Source: RBG-16-49-21 sp040768125
Lineage (GTDB): Bacteria > Spirochaetota > UBA4802 > UBA5550
Assembly: GCA_040768125.1 (NCBI GenBank)
Contig: JAXGNG010000005.1
Span: 62,001 to 126,000 of the forward strand
Reading direction: 5' to 3'
DNA: 64,000 nucleotides
This document shows positions 42,830-52,150 of the stretch, piece after piece. How positions within the stretch are numbered: position 1 is the stretch's first letter; each line of letters opens with the position of its first letter. The notes beneath the pieces were generated by a model that saw only the letters and a list, made by a program, of their open reading frames with translations, was not told where the DNA came from and ran no database searches. The position numbers and the translations under genes were made by a program.

Positions 42830-43840
42830 ATGTATAGCAACAGAACATATCGAATGATCGCAGGCACCATGCTGGCGGGCCTTTTCCTGCTCTCATCGTC
42901 CTGTTTCAACGATAATTTTGACAGCGCTCTGCAGATGGAGGCCGTTCCCCTGATCGCCTTCGTGCCGGTGAAGGGCATACCGGTTCCGGGAAACAACGGG
43001 ATCATCACCACGGGTGCCGTGGGCGCGACGAGCATCCAACTTATATGGACACGTGCGACGGACGGCGAAACTCCCCAGGAGGACCTCGCATACCGGGTCT
43101 ACCGGTCCGATTATAACGATATCAGGACACCGGGTGAGGCTGAAGCGAACGGGTATCCGGTAACGGGTTGGGAACTGGACAGGATCGCCGTGGTTGCCGA
43201 TGAACTTGATCCCGGAACAAATTACTATTTCAATGTCGTGGTGCGGGACGGCGACGGGCTGATGGCGGCCTACATCACCGTGTCCGCAACGACCCTGAGC
43301 GACGCGGTGTTTCTCTTTTCCGCCGGCTTGTTCACGGGAGATCTGGTGAACCAGGTTCCGGGACCCCCGGAGGAAACCGCGGCCACCCGGGTCGTGGTCC
43401 CCGCACGGGAGATTATTGACGGCCTCTGCGCCTACGCCAGAGACCGGGACTATCCTACGCTTCCCTGCCTGAACGTTCGGGCCTTCATCAGCGTGTCTTC
43501 CGACGACGAGATCGCCGACATGCCCGGGCTCTACGGCATTCCCACGGGACGCCGCGTCATCGGACCCGATGGCGACCGGGTCGCCGCCGACTGGTGGGAC
43601 CTTTTCGACGGATCGATCGACATGACGCTGGCCCAGGCCGGAATAGCCGGCGACCAGTGGTGGTCCGGTTCCGACGATGAGGGGCGCTATATTGATGGGA
43701 ATTCCTGTAACGGCTGGACCGGGGGGTACAACACGTCATCGGGGATGTCCGGCGCCCACAACCATCCGGATTCCCGGTGGCTCGAATTCAACGATCGTAA
43801 TTGCAATAACCCCCTTGCCCTCCTCTGCGCCTGCTGGTGA
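42830..43840 (+). CDS. Lipoprotein with fibronectin-III-like and DUF1554 domains
   Basis: 336 residues. ATG 42830 begins a signal peptide ending in LSSSC (lipobox), anchoring it to a membrane. Residues about 60-160 look like a fibronectin type III domain (SIQLIWTRATDG, then YRVYRSDYN and YYFNVVVRD). The C-terminal 140 residues match DUF1554, the fold of Leptospira LenA-type endostatin-like proteins: WWSGSDDEGRYI, NSCNGWT, then WLEFNDRNCNNPLALLC with paired cysteines. Leptospiral relatives bind host matrix and factor H; a host role here is only inference. Transcribed from its own promoter with leader palindrome copy 3. Confidence 0.85.
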   Translation: MYSNRTYRMIAGTMLAGLFLLSSSCFNDNFDSALQMEAVPLIAFVPVKGIPVPGNNGIITTGAVGATSIQLIWTRATDGETPQEDLAYRVYRSDYNDIRTPGEAEANGYPVTGWELDRIAVVADELDPGTNYYFNVVVRDGDGLMAAYITVSATTLSDAVFLFSAGLFTGDLVNQVPGPPEETAATRVVVPAREIIDGLCAYARDRDYPTLPCLNVRAFISVSSDDEIADMPGLYGIPTGRRVIGPDGDRVAADWWDLFDGSIDMTLAQAGIAGDQWWSGSDDEGRYIDGNSCNGWTGGYNTSSGMSGAHNHPDSRWLEFNDRNCNNPLALLCACW

Positions 43841-43883
43841 CCGGCGCGGGTAAAAAATCATTGACGAAGGGTGTCCCCCCGAT

Positions 43884-45122
43884 ATGTTGAAGGGCATGAA
43901 ACGATCCATCTACATGCTCCTGTTCCTTTCCCTCGCCGGCGCGGCGCTTTCGTTCCTGCTTCTCATCCAGCACCACCTCCCGGAATCGGACCTGGGAATC
44001 ATGTCATGCGGCGGCGGCGCGGTCAATCACTGTCTCGTCATTGCCCGGTCGGGGTATGGCGATATTTTCGGGTTCCCCCTCGCCGCCCTCGGGGCCATCG
44101 CCTATCTCTTCGTTTTCGGCGCGTCTCTCCTGGGGTTGGTTGCCGGTGAGGAGCGTCATGAATTGCTCTTCGCCGCCCTTGCCCCGCTTGCAGCGGCCAT
44201 GGTCATGGCCGTGGTTCCCCTCGCCGCGATTATGGTGCGCCTCGGGGTGCTCTGCGGCCTCTGCGCGGCGACGTATGCGGTGAACCTGCTCATCGGGACA
44301 GTCCTGGCGTTTTCCCTGAAGGATTGCCTGAGGCGCGCGGGGTGGGTCCGCGCAGTCTATGGCGAGCTCCGCGGCGTGGTTCTGAAAAAGGAAAACCGCG
44401 CCCTCGCGGTCAGCTCCGCCATGGGGGCCGTGTTCATCGTTCTTTCTGTCCTCTTCCTGAACGCCTATCTGGGGGGGAAGAAAGGCGCGTCCGTTGCGCC
44501 TGACCCGAAGGTCGACAGGTTCCGGGAGTATTATCATTCCCTTGAACGGGAGGAGCTTTCCCTGCCCCCCAGCGTGATGGCAACGGGCGATCCCGACGCC
44601 GAGATCAGGATCGTGGTGTTCACGGATTTTCTCTGCACGGCCTGCAGCCGCTTTAACGCGGTGAAGAAGAGCCTCATGGCCCGTTTTCCCGGGAAGCTCC
44701 GCATCGAGTATTACAATTTTCCCCTTGACATGGTGTGCAACCGACACGTCGCGCGAACAGTCTACCCGAATTCATGCGTCACCTCCCAGGCGTTTCTCGC
44801 CGCGGGGGAGCGAGGGGACTTTGAAAAACTTCTCGATTATCACTTCTCGCGCTACAATGACTACAAGTCGCGGCTCCTCCGCGGGGATTCCCTCTCCACG
44901 GTGAACGAATTCGCAAGAAAAGAACTGAACCGCGAGGAACAGGCGCTTTTTATTAATAGCGCCCTGTCCGAGCGGTATAAAATGGCCCTCCACGAGGAAA
45001 CAGAGGCGGGGGGATCCCTTGGTATAGATTCCGTGCCGACGCTGTTCATCAACGGAAGAAGAATCGAGGGCGTCCCCGGGGCATCGCTTCTGGAAGCGGT
45101 AATTGCCGATGAATTGCAATGA
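43884..45122 (+). CDS. VKOR-DsbA fusion, disulfide-forming membrane protein
   Basis: 412 residues. The N-terminal VKOR domain has about five helices, loop cysteines (SCGGGAVNHC, residues 41-50) and the active-site LCGLC (about 128-131). The C-terminal thioredoxin-like domain (about 220-412) has DsbA-type active site LCTACS and cis-proline SVPTLF. Together they oxidise cysteines of exported proteins and pass electrons to quinone, replacing DsbA/DsbB. It starts 43 bases after the lipoprotein gene and is followed closely by the barrel protein. Start ATG 43884; ATG 43896 is an alternative. Confidence 0.93.
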   Translation: MLKGMKRSIYMLLFLSLAGAALSFLLLIQHHLPESDLGIMSCGGGAVNHCLVIARSGYGDIFGFPLAALGAIAYLFVFGASLLGLVAGEERHELLFAALAPLAAAMVMAVVPLAAIMVRLGVLCGLCAATYAVNLLIGTVLAFSLKDCLRRAGWVRAVYGELRGVVLKKENRALAVSSAMGAVFIVLSVLFLNAYLGGKKGASVAPDPKVDRFREYYHSLEREELSLPPSVMATGDPDAEIRIVVFTDFLCTACSRFNAVKKSLMARFPGKLRIEYYNFPLDMVCNRHVARTVYPNSCVTSQAFLAAGERGDFEKLLDYHFSRYNDYKSRLLRGDSLSTVNEFARKELNREEQALFINSALSERYKMALHEETEAGGSLGIDSVPTLFINGRRIEGVPGASLLEAVIADELQ

Positions 45123-45156
45123 CAACGACTGGCCGGGAGAGGTCGCCCGGGTCGCC

Positions 45157-46218
45157 ATGAAATCGTGGCTGGTCGCCGGGATGGTCTTTTTCCTGGGACT
45201 GCTTCCGGCTCCCTCGCGGGGAGCGGAGAAAGGGCCCGGGACATGGGATGTCATTCTAGGCGCGAGGGGCGGGTACGCCCTCTTCCTGGGGCCCTACCGC
45301 GACGATTTCAGGGACTCCTACCGTGTCGGGGCCTATTGTTCCTTCGGTAATCCGTCATTATTGAAGTTCCTGATGGGGGAAGTGGATTTCGAGTACGGGC
45401 GTCACGCCATGCGGGGGAGCGGGAAATCCTATCTACAGTCGTTCTCTGGTTCCATCGGACCCCTTGCCGTCTTCCCGGCGGCGCGGTATTTCCATCCCTA
45501 CGCGGGTGCATTCTTCCGCGGATCATACGTGCACCTGCACGCGGAGAGAAGCAGGAGCAACGTGAAATCCTTCAAGCCGGGGTTTCTTGCCAGAACGGGA
45601 TTCTACGTGCCCATTCGCCGCGGATTCAGGTTGCGTTTCGGAGCCGATTACTCCCTTGAATATCTCTCTGGAAAACCGCTTCATGGCCTTGCTTTTACCG
45701 GAGGCGTCGCGTATAATTTCGGGTGGAAAGAGGGTGACTGGAGTGAAGGCGATGATGAGTCCCTTCGCGTTGAGCGTTTGCTGGTCCAGGGCCGCGCGGC
45801 GATGAAGGACGGGCGGGTCGAGGACGCGAAGGCGCGCTTCCGCGCCGTCCTGGCCATACGACAGGGTAATCCCGAGGCCACGGATGCCCTGGCCGGAATC
45901 GCGAAGGCGGAAGCGGATTTTACCCTGGGAATGAAACTCGCCGGGGCCAACCGGCTTATCGACGCCCTTTCCCTTTTAGATGACGCGGCAAGCGTAATCC
46001 CGGCGGCACGGGTGGAACTGGAGAGAATACGGCGACTTCTCGCAGGCGAGGTTCCGGACCTTGAAAGAAGGGGGATCGAGCTGTACGAACAGGGGGATTA
46101 CCGGGGCTGTATCGCAACGATGAAACGGCTGCTCCTGATTGATCCGAACAACAAGGCGGGGTTGCTCTACCTGCCGAGGGCGCAGCGGCGCCAGGAGGCC
46201 CTTGAGCGCCTCCGCTGA
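45157..46218 (+). CDS. Outer-membrane-barrel-like protein with C-terminal TPR repeats
   Basis: 353 residues. ATG 45157 begins a signal peptide ending PSRGAEK. Residues 25 to about 205 are alternating strands rich in aromatic residues (YGRHAMRGS, then FGADYSLEY and GGVAYNFGW), as in small outer-membrane barrels. Residues about 215-350 are TPR-like helices (GRVEDAKARFRAVL, then EQGDYRGCIATMKRL). The order barrel then TPR is unusual, since TPRs normally precede the barrel. It lies 34 bases after the VKOR-DsbA gene. Function unknown. Confidence 0.72.
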   Translation: MKSWLVAGMVFFLGLLPAPSRGAEKGPGTWDVILGARGGYALFLGPYRDDFRDSYRVGAYCSFGNPSLLKFLMGEVDFEYGRHAMRGSGKSYLQSFSGSIGPLAVFPAARYFHPYAGAFFRGSYVHLHAERSRSNVKSFKPGFLARTGFYVPIRRGFRLRFGADYSLEYLSGKPLHGLAFTGGVAYNFGWKEGDWSEGDDESLRVERLLVQGRAAMKDGRVEDAKARFRAVLAIRQGNPEATDALAGIAKAEADFTLGMKLAGANRLIDALSLLDDAASVIPAARVELERIRRLLAGEVPDLERRGIELYEQGDYRGCIATMKRLLLIDPNNKAGLLYLPRAQRRQEALERLR

Positions 46219-46306
46219 CGCAGTGGAGGGGTGAGGGCGCGTGACCGGAGAACGCCGGCCGGAGAGCCCCGGGGCATCCGGAGACGGGGTGGAGAATGGC
46301 GAAGGT

Positions 46307-47083
46307 ATGATCATCGGATTCGATATCGGCAACACCAGCACCACTGCGGGGGTGTACCCTGAAGGCGCCGCGGTTCCCGACTATACCTTCAGGTTTCCCA
46401 CGGTGAAAAGCCACGGGCCTGACGAGCTCTCGCGGAATATCGTGAACGGCATCGCCCGGCACGGGGCGCACGAGTCGCGACTCCGGGTGTCGGGCCTGGC
46501 CTTTTCAAGCGTTGCGCCGGAAATCAATGAAGCCTACCGCGTCATGGCGTCGAAAACCTTCGGCGTGGAGGCCCTGGAGCTGTCGTGCCGAAGCAGGCTC
46601 AACTTCACCATACGCTATGACGATCCGGAGCAGCTCGGCGCGGACCGCATCGTCAATGCCGCCGCGGTGTTCCACGAGTACGGCGGAGGAACCATCGTCG
46701 TCGATATCGGCACCGCCGTTACCTTCTGCGTGCTCCTCGAGGGAGGGGTCTTCGACGGGGGCATCATCGCCCCGGGGATCGATACCGCGATCAAGGCCCT
46801 GGCGTCGCGCGCCTCGCGCCTTCCCGAGGTGCCCTTCGAGGAGCCTGACCGCCTTGCGGCGCGCAACACGGTAGACGCGCTCAAGTCGGGTTTCTTTTAC
46901 GGATGGCTTTCTCTGGTTGAAGGGATCATCGGGCGCATCGAGAATGAATACGGCCGCGGATTCAGGGTCGTCCTCACCGGGGGGTTCGCCGGGGCCATGG
47001 CGGGCCGTTTTTCACGTGAATGCATTGCCGACCCACTCCTCCCCATGAAGGGGATAAAGATCCTCTACGATATGAATGCGTGA
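46307..47083 (+). CDS. coaX: Type III pantothenate kinase
   Basis: 258-residue cytoplasmic kinase for the first step of coenzyme A synthesis. The hallmark DIGNTSTTAG phosphate loop (residues 6-15), GADRIVNAAA (about 105-114), DIGTAVTF (about 126-133) and GGIIAPGI (about 145-152) are all present. ATG 46307 with GAAGG close upstream is used; the GTG start at 46241 would add 22 non-conserved residues. A hairpin terminator lies just after its stop, shared with the opposing gene. Confidence 0.95.
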   Translation: MIIGFDIGNTSTTAGVYPEGAAVPDYTFRFPTVKSHGPDELSRNIVNGIARHGAHESRLRVSGLAFSSVAPEINEAYRVMASKTFGVEALELSCRSRLNFTIRYDDPEQLGADRIVNAAAVFHEYGGGTIVVDIGTAVTFCVLLEGGVFDGGIIAPGIDTAIKALASRASRLPEVPFEEPDRLAARNTVDALKSGFFYGWLSLVEGIIGRIENEYGRGFRVVLTGGFAGAMAGRFSRECIADPLLPMKGIKILYDMNA

Positions 47084-47084
47084 T

Positions 47085-47118
47085 AAAAAAAAAGCCCCCC
47101 GGATGAGCGGGGGGCTTT
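47085..47118 (-). terminator. Terminator between coaX and the DUF2147 gene
   Basis: Stem AAAGCCCCCC/GGGGGGCTTT with an eight-base loop. The A-run at 47085-47093 gives a strong U-tract on the minus strand. On the plus strand the T-tract is only three bases, so it serves the DUF2147 gene mainly. Confidence 0.85.
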
Positions 47119-47129
47119 GTGCGCTTCGG

Positions 47130-47588
47130 CTACTTCTTCCGGTACCACTTCTGCGTGCGCCAGAAGGGGCCGAGGTATCCCCGGACCGTCATCACGTCGC
47201 CCTTTACCCAGAACTTGCAGCGGTAGGTCTTTCCGTTGTCGGGGTCCATGATGGTTCCGCCGGCATATTCCTCGCCGAACTTGGAGTCAACATTGCCGGT
47301 TTTCTTCATCCTGTACATGATGGACATGCCGATGAGGGGCTTGTTTTTGAGCGCGCCCACGCACTTGTCGCACAGCGTGTCCTGTGGCTTCAGGAGGAGC
47401 TTATTGATACGTGCGAAATAGAGGCCATCCTTCACGTAGATTTCAAGATAGGATTTTTCTTTCCCCTTGTCAACGCCATCATCGATGGTTTTCCATAACC
47501 CCATGGGGTTGTTGTCGGCCTTCACGGTCGAGGCGAAAAAAACGGCTGAAACGGCGAGTATTGAAACGCAGGCGAGTAGCTTTTTCAT
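47130..47588 (-). CDS. DUF2147 family exported protein
   Basis: 152 residues with a signal peptide (1-24, ending TVKADN). The family pattern is clear: MGLWKTIDDGVDKGKEKS, then GLYFARINKLLL, TLCDKCVGALKNKPLIGM and GGTIMDPDNGKTYRC. DUF2147 is a small periplasmic beta-barrel fold of unknown ligand, often near stress genes. The two Cys of DKC (CDKC) may form a disulfide, fitting the VKOR-DsbA machine nearby. GGAGG lies upstream of ATG 47588. Confidence 0.88.
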   Translation of the reverse strand: MKKLLACVSILAVSAVFFASTVKADNNPMGLWKTIDDGVDKGKEKSYLEIYVKDGLYFARINKLLLKPQDTLCDKCVGALKNKPLIGMSIMYRMKKTGNVDSKFGEEYAGGTIMDPDNGKTYRCKFWVKGDVMTVRGYLGPFWRTQKWYRKK

Positions 47589-47712
47589 CAGGGGTACCTC
47601 CCATTGTAGTGTGCGCTGCGGATTATTATGATACCATTCCGCGTTACCGCCTCTTCATACGGCTACAATCGCGCAGGGAAAAAAATACAACGAAGAATGA
47701 AGTATGTCAAAC

Positions 47713-47746
47713 AAAAAAACAGGACGGCCCCGTGGCCGCCCTGTTT
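47713..47746 (-). terminator. Intrinsic terminator of the thiolase gene
   Basis: On the minus strand AAACAGG-G-CGGCC and GGCCG-T-CCTGTTT form a stem with one mismatch and a four-base loop, followed by a T-tract (plus-strand A-run 47713-47719). Confidence 0.85.
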
Positions 47747-47771
47747 GCCGTCGTTCATTGCGGTGAGTAAA

Positions 47772-49061
47772 CTAGACTTTCTCGACGATCATGGCGTATC
47801 CCATCCCGCCTCCGATGCACATGGTAATGAGGCAATTCGCGCGGTTGTTCCGCTTCATTTCATGTATCGTCGTGACCATCATCCGCGCGCCTGTGCAGCC
47901 GATCGGGTGGCCGAGTGATATTCCGCTCCCAAGCTGGTTCGGTTTCTCATTGTCGAGCCCGAGCTCCCTGAAGCAGCCGATGGCCTGGGACGCGAAGGCC
48001 TCGTTCAGCTCGATCATCTCGAGGTCCTTGATGGTCATCCCGGTCATTTTCAGAACCTTCCGCACGGCGGGAACCGGTCCGAGTCCCATGTAGGCGGGGT
48101 CAACGCCTCCCCCCGCGAAGGCCTTGATCTTCACCATGGGCTTCAGGCCGAGCTCCTTCGCCCGGTCGGCGCTCATCATGAGGACGGCAGCCGCCGCGTC
48201 GTTGATTCCGGAGGCGTTCCCCGCCGTCACCGTCCCGTCCTTTACAAAGGCGGGCTTCATCTGGCCCATCTTCTCGATGGTGGTGTCCATGGGACGCTCG
48301 TCCACGTCGAAGACCTCTTCGCCCTTTTTACTCTTCGAGACCACGGGGACGATCTCTTCCTTGAAAAGACCGCCGGTGATGGCCTTGCGGGCCCTGGTGT
48401 GGGAGAGGAGGCCGAGCTCATCCTGCTCCTGCCTGCTGATGCCGTAGAGCTTCGCGATGTTCTCCGCGGTAAGACCCATGTGGTAGCCGTAGAATATCTC
48501 GTAGAGGCCGTCGAAGACCATCAGGTCGTGAATCTCGCCCGTGCCGGTGATTGCCATGCGATAGCCCCACCGGGCGTCCTTGAGGGCCATGGGGGCGAGG
48601 CTCATGTTTTCCTGGCCGCCGGCAATGATGACGTCGGCCTGGCCGGACATGATGGCCTGGGCACCCTCTGCAATGGCCTTGATGCCGGAGCCGCAGATCT
48701 TGTTGATGGTCATGGCCGGGGTTTCCTTGGGTACGCCGGCCCTGATCATGGCCTGGCGGGCGGTATTCTGACCCTGGCCGGCCTGGAGCACGTTACCCAT
48801 GATGACCTCGTCCACGGTCACCGGAGCGAGCTTGTCGTCCCAGTCGTATGCTTTCTTCTCGATCTCTATCATTCCCGCGTCGCGGTGCTTGTCAGGAGCG
48901 AATTCCTTCATGAGATCGCTCACCACGGGCCGGAGGCCCGCCTTTTTCAGCACGTCCTTGATGACCAGCGCGCCAAGATCGACGACCGGGAACGCTTTCA
49001 ACGCGCCGCCGAATTTGCCTATCGCGGTCCTGCTGCCGCTTACTATTACCACGTCTTTCAT
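47772..49061 (-). CDS. Thiolase family acetyl-CoA acetyltransferase
   Basis: 429-residue thiolase. The acyl-accepting Cys is in NKICGSGIKA (about residue 122-126), the His is in GHPIGCTGAR and the second Cys in CIGGGMG. It condenses two acetyl-CoA or cleaves acetoacetyl-CoA (degradative and biosynthetic members are not separable by eye). It is about 35 residues longer than typical 393-residue enzymes because of an insert near residues 50-85 (MKEFAPDKHRDAG). A stand-alone gene with its own terminator; it is divergent from the PrsW gene. Confidence 0.92.
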   Translation of the reverse strand: MKDVVIVSGSRTAIGKFGGALKAFPVVDLGALVIKDVLKKAGLRPVVSDLMKEFAPDKHRDAGMIEIEKKAYDWDDKLAPVTVDEVIMGNVLQAGQGQNTARQAMIRAGVPKETPAMTINKICGSGIKAIAEGAQAIMSGQADVIIAGGQENMSLAPMALKDARWGYRMAITGTGEIHDLMVFDGLYEIFYGYHMGLTAENIAKLYGISRQEQDELGLLSHTRARKAITGGLFKEEIVPVVSKSKKGEEVFDVDERPMDTTIEKMGQMKPAFVKDGTVTAGNASGINDAAAAVLMMSADRAKELGLKPMVKIKAFAGGGVDPAYMGLGPVPAVRKVLKMTGMTIKDLEMIELNEAFASQAIGCFRELGLDNEKPNQLGSGISLGHPIGCTGARMMVTTIHEMKRNNRANCLITMCIGGGMGYAMIVEKV

Positions 49062-49319
49062 TCGCCAGACCTCCGAAACCGTATTTGTATGATGCAGTGC
49101 AGTGGAGATAATTCTTTTTTGCGGTCCGTTATTTGTAAAGGAAAATTTGGAGCCCGGAATGACTTATTACTGGTCCATAATCCAAACAGCTGGTCGCCTC
49201 CCAATAATCGTTCCCGGGGTCAAAAAAGGCTTGAAATAAATGATTCACCGGAAAGGAATCTTGTGATATAATCCGCCGCGGCCCCTTGCCGCGAAACCTG
49301 AATACACGAAGAACAAAAC

Positions 49320-51287
49320 GTGCTCTCATCGGCCCTGACCATCATTGTCGCCATCCTGCCGGTACCGGTCATCTATTTATTCTACCGGCGCTATTTTTCA
49401 GCCAAGCCGGGCATCCTCCACAAGCTCGAATACAGCATCTACGGAGTGATCCTGGGCCTCCTGATCCTTCTCGGCGCGGCGTACCTCGGGGGTCCCGGGA
49501 ACTTCCGGAATAACGCGGTCATGGGGTTTCTTGGAGCCGCCCTTATAGAAAAGGGCGGGGCTTTCATATTCATCGCGGCGCTGATGTTCCGTCTCCCGCC
49601 CATCACCATGGCGCTGAATCTCACGGTGTCCGCCATGCTTCTGGGCCTCGGATTCGCGACGATGGAAAACGTGATCTACGCCCTGGCGCTTCCGGGCCCC
49701 GTGATAGCCATGAGGCTCCTGAGCGCGGTTCCCCTCCATGTCCTCACCTGCGGGATGATAGGCTATTTCCTCGCCATGGCGCGCTTCAGCGGTTCGATGA
49801 GGAACCGCTGCGCGTATACCGGTATCGCACTCGTGGTGCCCCTTCTTTTTCACGGTTCCTACGACACCCTTCTTTTCCTCGGAGGGGTTCCCACGGTGTG
49901 GATCGCGCCGCTGCTGATAGTTCTCATCGTGTGGATGGAGTATCTCCTGGCGAAGTCCCAGACCCTGCCGCTCCTCGATGGCCTGATCAAGCATGGCATC
50001 GGCATCGAGGAGTGGCGCATGGTTCAGCGCGAGCCCCAGTACGAGCGGTGGATCCGCCGCTCCATGGGATCGAGAAGCCGCAACGATGAACCGGTATTCC
50101 GCGTGAAAGCGGGGCGCTCCCGATGGGCGGTCATCATACTTCTCCTTGTCATCGCCGCGGCGGCGATGCCTCTGCGGGATGATATCCTCGCCTTCATGGG
50201 TTACCGCCTACAGGAAATGGAGGCCCTTATGATCTTCAGCCTCCTGCCCGCGCTCTACTCCCTGAATCTTCTCGCCGTGGGGGTGGTAAACCCCAGGTAT
50301 TTCCAGGAGGGAATGCTCAGGATACCCATTATCATCGACGTGGACGCCATCGCCCGGAACCGGTCCATCAAGACCATATCCTATCATGTCGAGGCCCGGG
50401 GCTTCTTCATGAAAACGATAGAACCCGTGGCGCGCGGGGAATACTTTACCCTTGTCTTTTCCTGCGGGGGGTTCTCGTCGCCCATGGTGCCGGGTAGGGC
50501 GGTGTGGGTAACCAGCGAGGACGGCGGCGGGCTTTCAGGCATCGTGGTGCGCATAACGGGGAGCTCCGGGAGGTTCCGGCTTTTTCTCCTGAGGTACGGC
50601 CTCTACCGGCTCACCCGGGGGATTTTTTTCAACCTTCGCCTCCCGGGATTCAAGAGCGTTCGAAGGCTTTTCGTACGGCCCGTGTCGGTCATGGAGGGGG
50701 AGCGCAGGTACGCCGCGGGCACGAAATTGTTCGAGCAGGGAGACGAGGGAGGGAGCTTTTACCTCATCAGGAAAGGCAGTGTGGATATCGTGAAAACCCT
50801 CGAGGGGGGCGAGCGGGTCCTCCTCACGACCCTCGGGGAGGGGGAGATATTCGGCGAGATGGCGATCGTGGGCAGGCAGCCCCGCCTGGCCAGCGCCGTG
50901 TGCCGAACGGACTGCCTACTCGCGGGAGCGGATGCCGATGATCTCGACGCCCTGATCGAGGGGAACCCGGAGTTCACCCGTCGGTTGATAGGAAATTTCG
51001 CGAACCGTCTCCACGACTCGGAGCGGACCATGATGAAGAACATCAAGGATTCAGAGGATGGGTACAGGGGCAAAGAGGCGGCCTATCTCCTGGCGCTGAA
51101 GGTCCTGGCTGCCGCGCAGTGGCGGGAGGGGGAAAGGGGTCCCGCGGAGGCCGAGGAAATTGCCCGACAAACCGCAGCGCCCCTGGGCGCGGTGCGTGAG
51201 CTGCTGCGGATCGTCAACGAGAACCCCGATCCCGAATCCCTCGCGGAAGCCCTGCGCCTCTTCGCGGAGAATAAAACCGTCGGCTAG
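49320..51287 (+). CDS. PrsW-type intramembrane metalloprotease fused to PilZ-like and cyclic-nucleotide-binding domains
   Basis: 655 residues. Residues 1 to about 235 form a PrsW-like membrane domain with about seven helices, carrying GFATMENVIYA (E), PLHVLT (H) and FHGSYDTL (H,D) motifs; the first motif reads IEKGGA, with one Glu where most have two. Two more helices follow (near 260-320). About 325-430 is PilZ-like (RIPIIIDVD, then GFFMKT and GRAVWVT) but lacks RxxxR and D-x-S-x-x-G. About 455-575 is a clear CNBD with FGEMAIVGRQPRLAS, keeping the Glu and Arg of the nucleotide site. A winged-helix-like tail (EEIARQTAAPLG) ends it. GTG start at 49320. Confidence 0.85.
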   Translation: MLSSALTIIVAILPVPVIYLFYRRYFSAKPGILHKLEYSIYGVILGLLILLGAAYLGGPGNFRNNAVMGFLGAALIEKGGAFIFIAALMFRLPPITMALNLTVSAMLLGLGFATMENVIYALALPGPVIAMRLLSAVPLHVLTCGMIGYFLAMARFSGSMRNRCAYTGIALVVPLLFHGSYDTLLFLGGVPTVWIAPLLIVLIVWMEYLLAKSQTLPLLDGLIKHGIGIEEWRMVQREPQYERWIRRSMGSRSRNDEPVFRVKAGRSRWAVIILLLVIAAAAMPLRDDILAFMGYRLQEMEALMIFSLLPALYSLNLLAVGVVNPRYFQEGMLRIPIIIDVDAIARNRSIKTISYHVEARGFFMKTIEPVARGEYFTLVFSCGGFSSPMVPGRAVWVTSEDGGGLSGIVVRITGSSGRFRLFLLRYGLYRLTRGIFFNLRLPGFKSVRRLFVRPVSVMEGERRYAAGTKLFEQGDEGGSFYLIRKGSVDIVKTLEGGERVLLTTLGEGEIFGEMAIVGRQPRLASAVCRTDCLLAGADADDLDALIEGNPEFTRRLIGNFANRLHDSERTMMKNIKDSEDGYRGKEAAYLLALKVLAAAQWREGERGPAEAEEIARQTAAPLGAVRELLRIVNENPDPESLAEALRLFAENKTVG

Positions 51288-51313
51288 TCACTCCCTCCCG
51301 GGACCGTCATCCT

Positions 51314-52150
51314 TCACTCATGGAAAACGTCAAGGCCCAGGCGCTTCCTTCCGGCCCGGGCGATGCCCGCGGCGATGGCCATGCGCCTGCCGGGCATGTT
51401 GGCGATCCAGGCGCCCAGGCTCGTGAGGAAGCTCGAGTAGACCAGGGGGCGCGGCTTTTCCACGAGGCGAAGGAGCTGCCGGGCCACGTGCTCCGGGGTC
51501 CGCGGCCTGGTGAAGAAGCGGGTGATGGCGTTCTGGTCAGGATCGATGATCGTGTCCTGTGGCACGGGGCCACGGGAGGATTCCGCCGGGGAATCGGTCC
51601 TGATGTAGCCGGGAAAGTACTCGCTTACCCTGATTTCCGTGCCCGCCCACTCTGCCTGGATCGTGCGGGTCCAGCCGCTCATCGCCGCCTTCGAGCATAC
51701 ATATGACGTGAAGAGCGGTATGCCGATCAGGAAGCCCGGAGAGCCGACATTGATGACGTGGCCGTATCCCTGGCGCCGCATGTGGGGAAGGGCGCGGTTC
51801 ACCGCCACGAGGGGCGCGATCAGGTTAGTCTGAAAGGAACGGAGCAGGTCCGCGGGAGTCGTTTCATCGGCCCGGGAGACGATTATGGCCGCCGCGTTGT
51901 TGATGAGGACGTCTATTCTTCCGAAGCGCTTCACGGTGCGGTCCACCATGGCCGCGGCATTCCGTTCATTCGATATGTCCATGGCGAGGACCAGTGGGTC
52001 ATTCATCCGAGCGGCGTTCTCCTCAAGGAGTTCCCTTCGCCGCGCAACCATTGCCACGCGCGCACCGGCCCGGTCGAAGGCCAGGGCCGCCGCCCTTCCG
52101 ATGCCGCTTGATGCGCCCGTGATGCAAACTACCGCTCCCTCTATTTTCAT
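51314..52150 (-). CDS. Short-chain dehydrogenase/reductase
   Basis: 278 residues. The NAD(P) motif TGASSGIG (about 11-18), NNAA (about 84-87), catalytic Ser in NVGSPGF and the Y-x3-K pair in SYVCSKAAMSG (about 150-160) are all in place. Substrate unknown; the long C-terminal extension (about 60 residues, hydrophobic in part) is seen in SDRs acting on lipid-like substrates. It converges with the PrsW gene 26 bases away and lies downstream of a hormone-sensitive-lipase-type hydrolase. Confidence 0.9.
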   Translation of the reverse strand: MKIEGAVVCITGASSGIGRAAALAFDRAGARVAMVARRRELLEENAARMNDPLVLAMDISNERNAAAMVDRTVKRFGRIDVLINNAAAIIVSRADETTPADLLRSFQTNLIAPLVAVNRALPHMRRQGYGHVINVGSPGFLIGIPLFTSYVCSKAAMSGWTRTIQAEWAGTEIRVSEYFPGYIRTDSPAESSRGPVPQDTIIDPDQNAITRFFTRPRTPEHVARQLLRLVEKPRPLVYSSFLTSLGAWIANMPGRRMAIAAGIARAGRKRLGLDVFHE

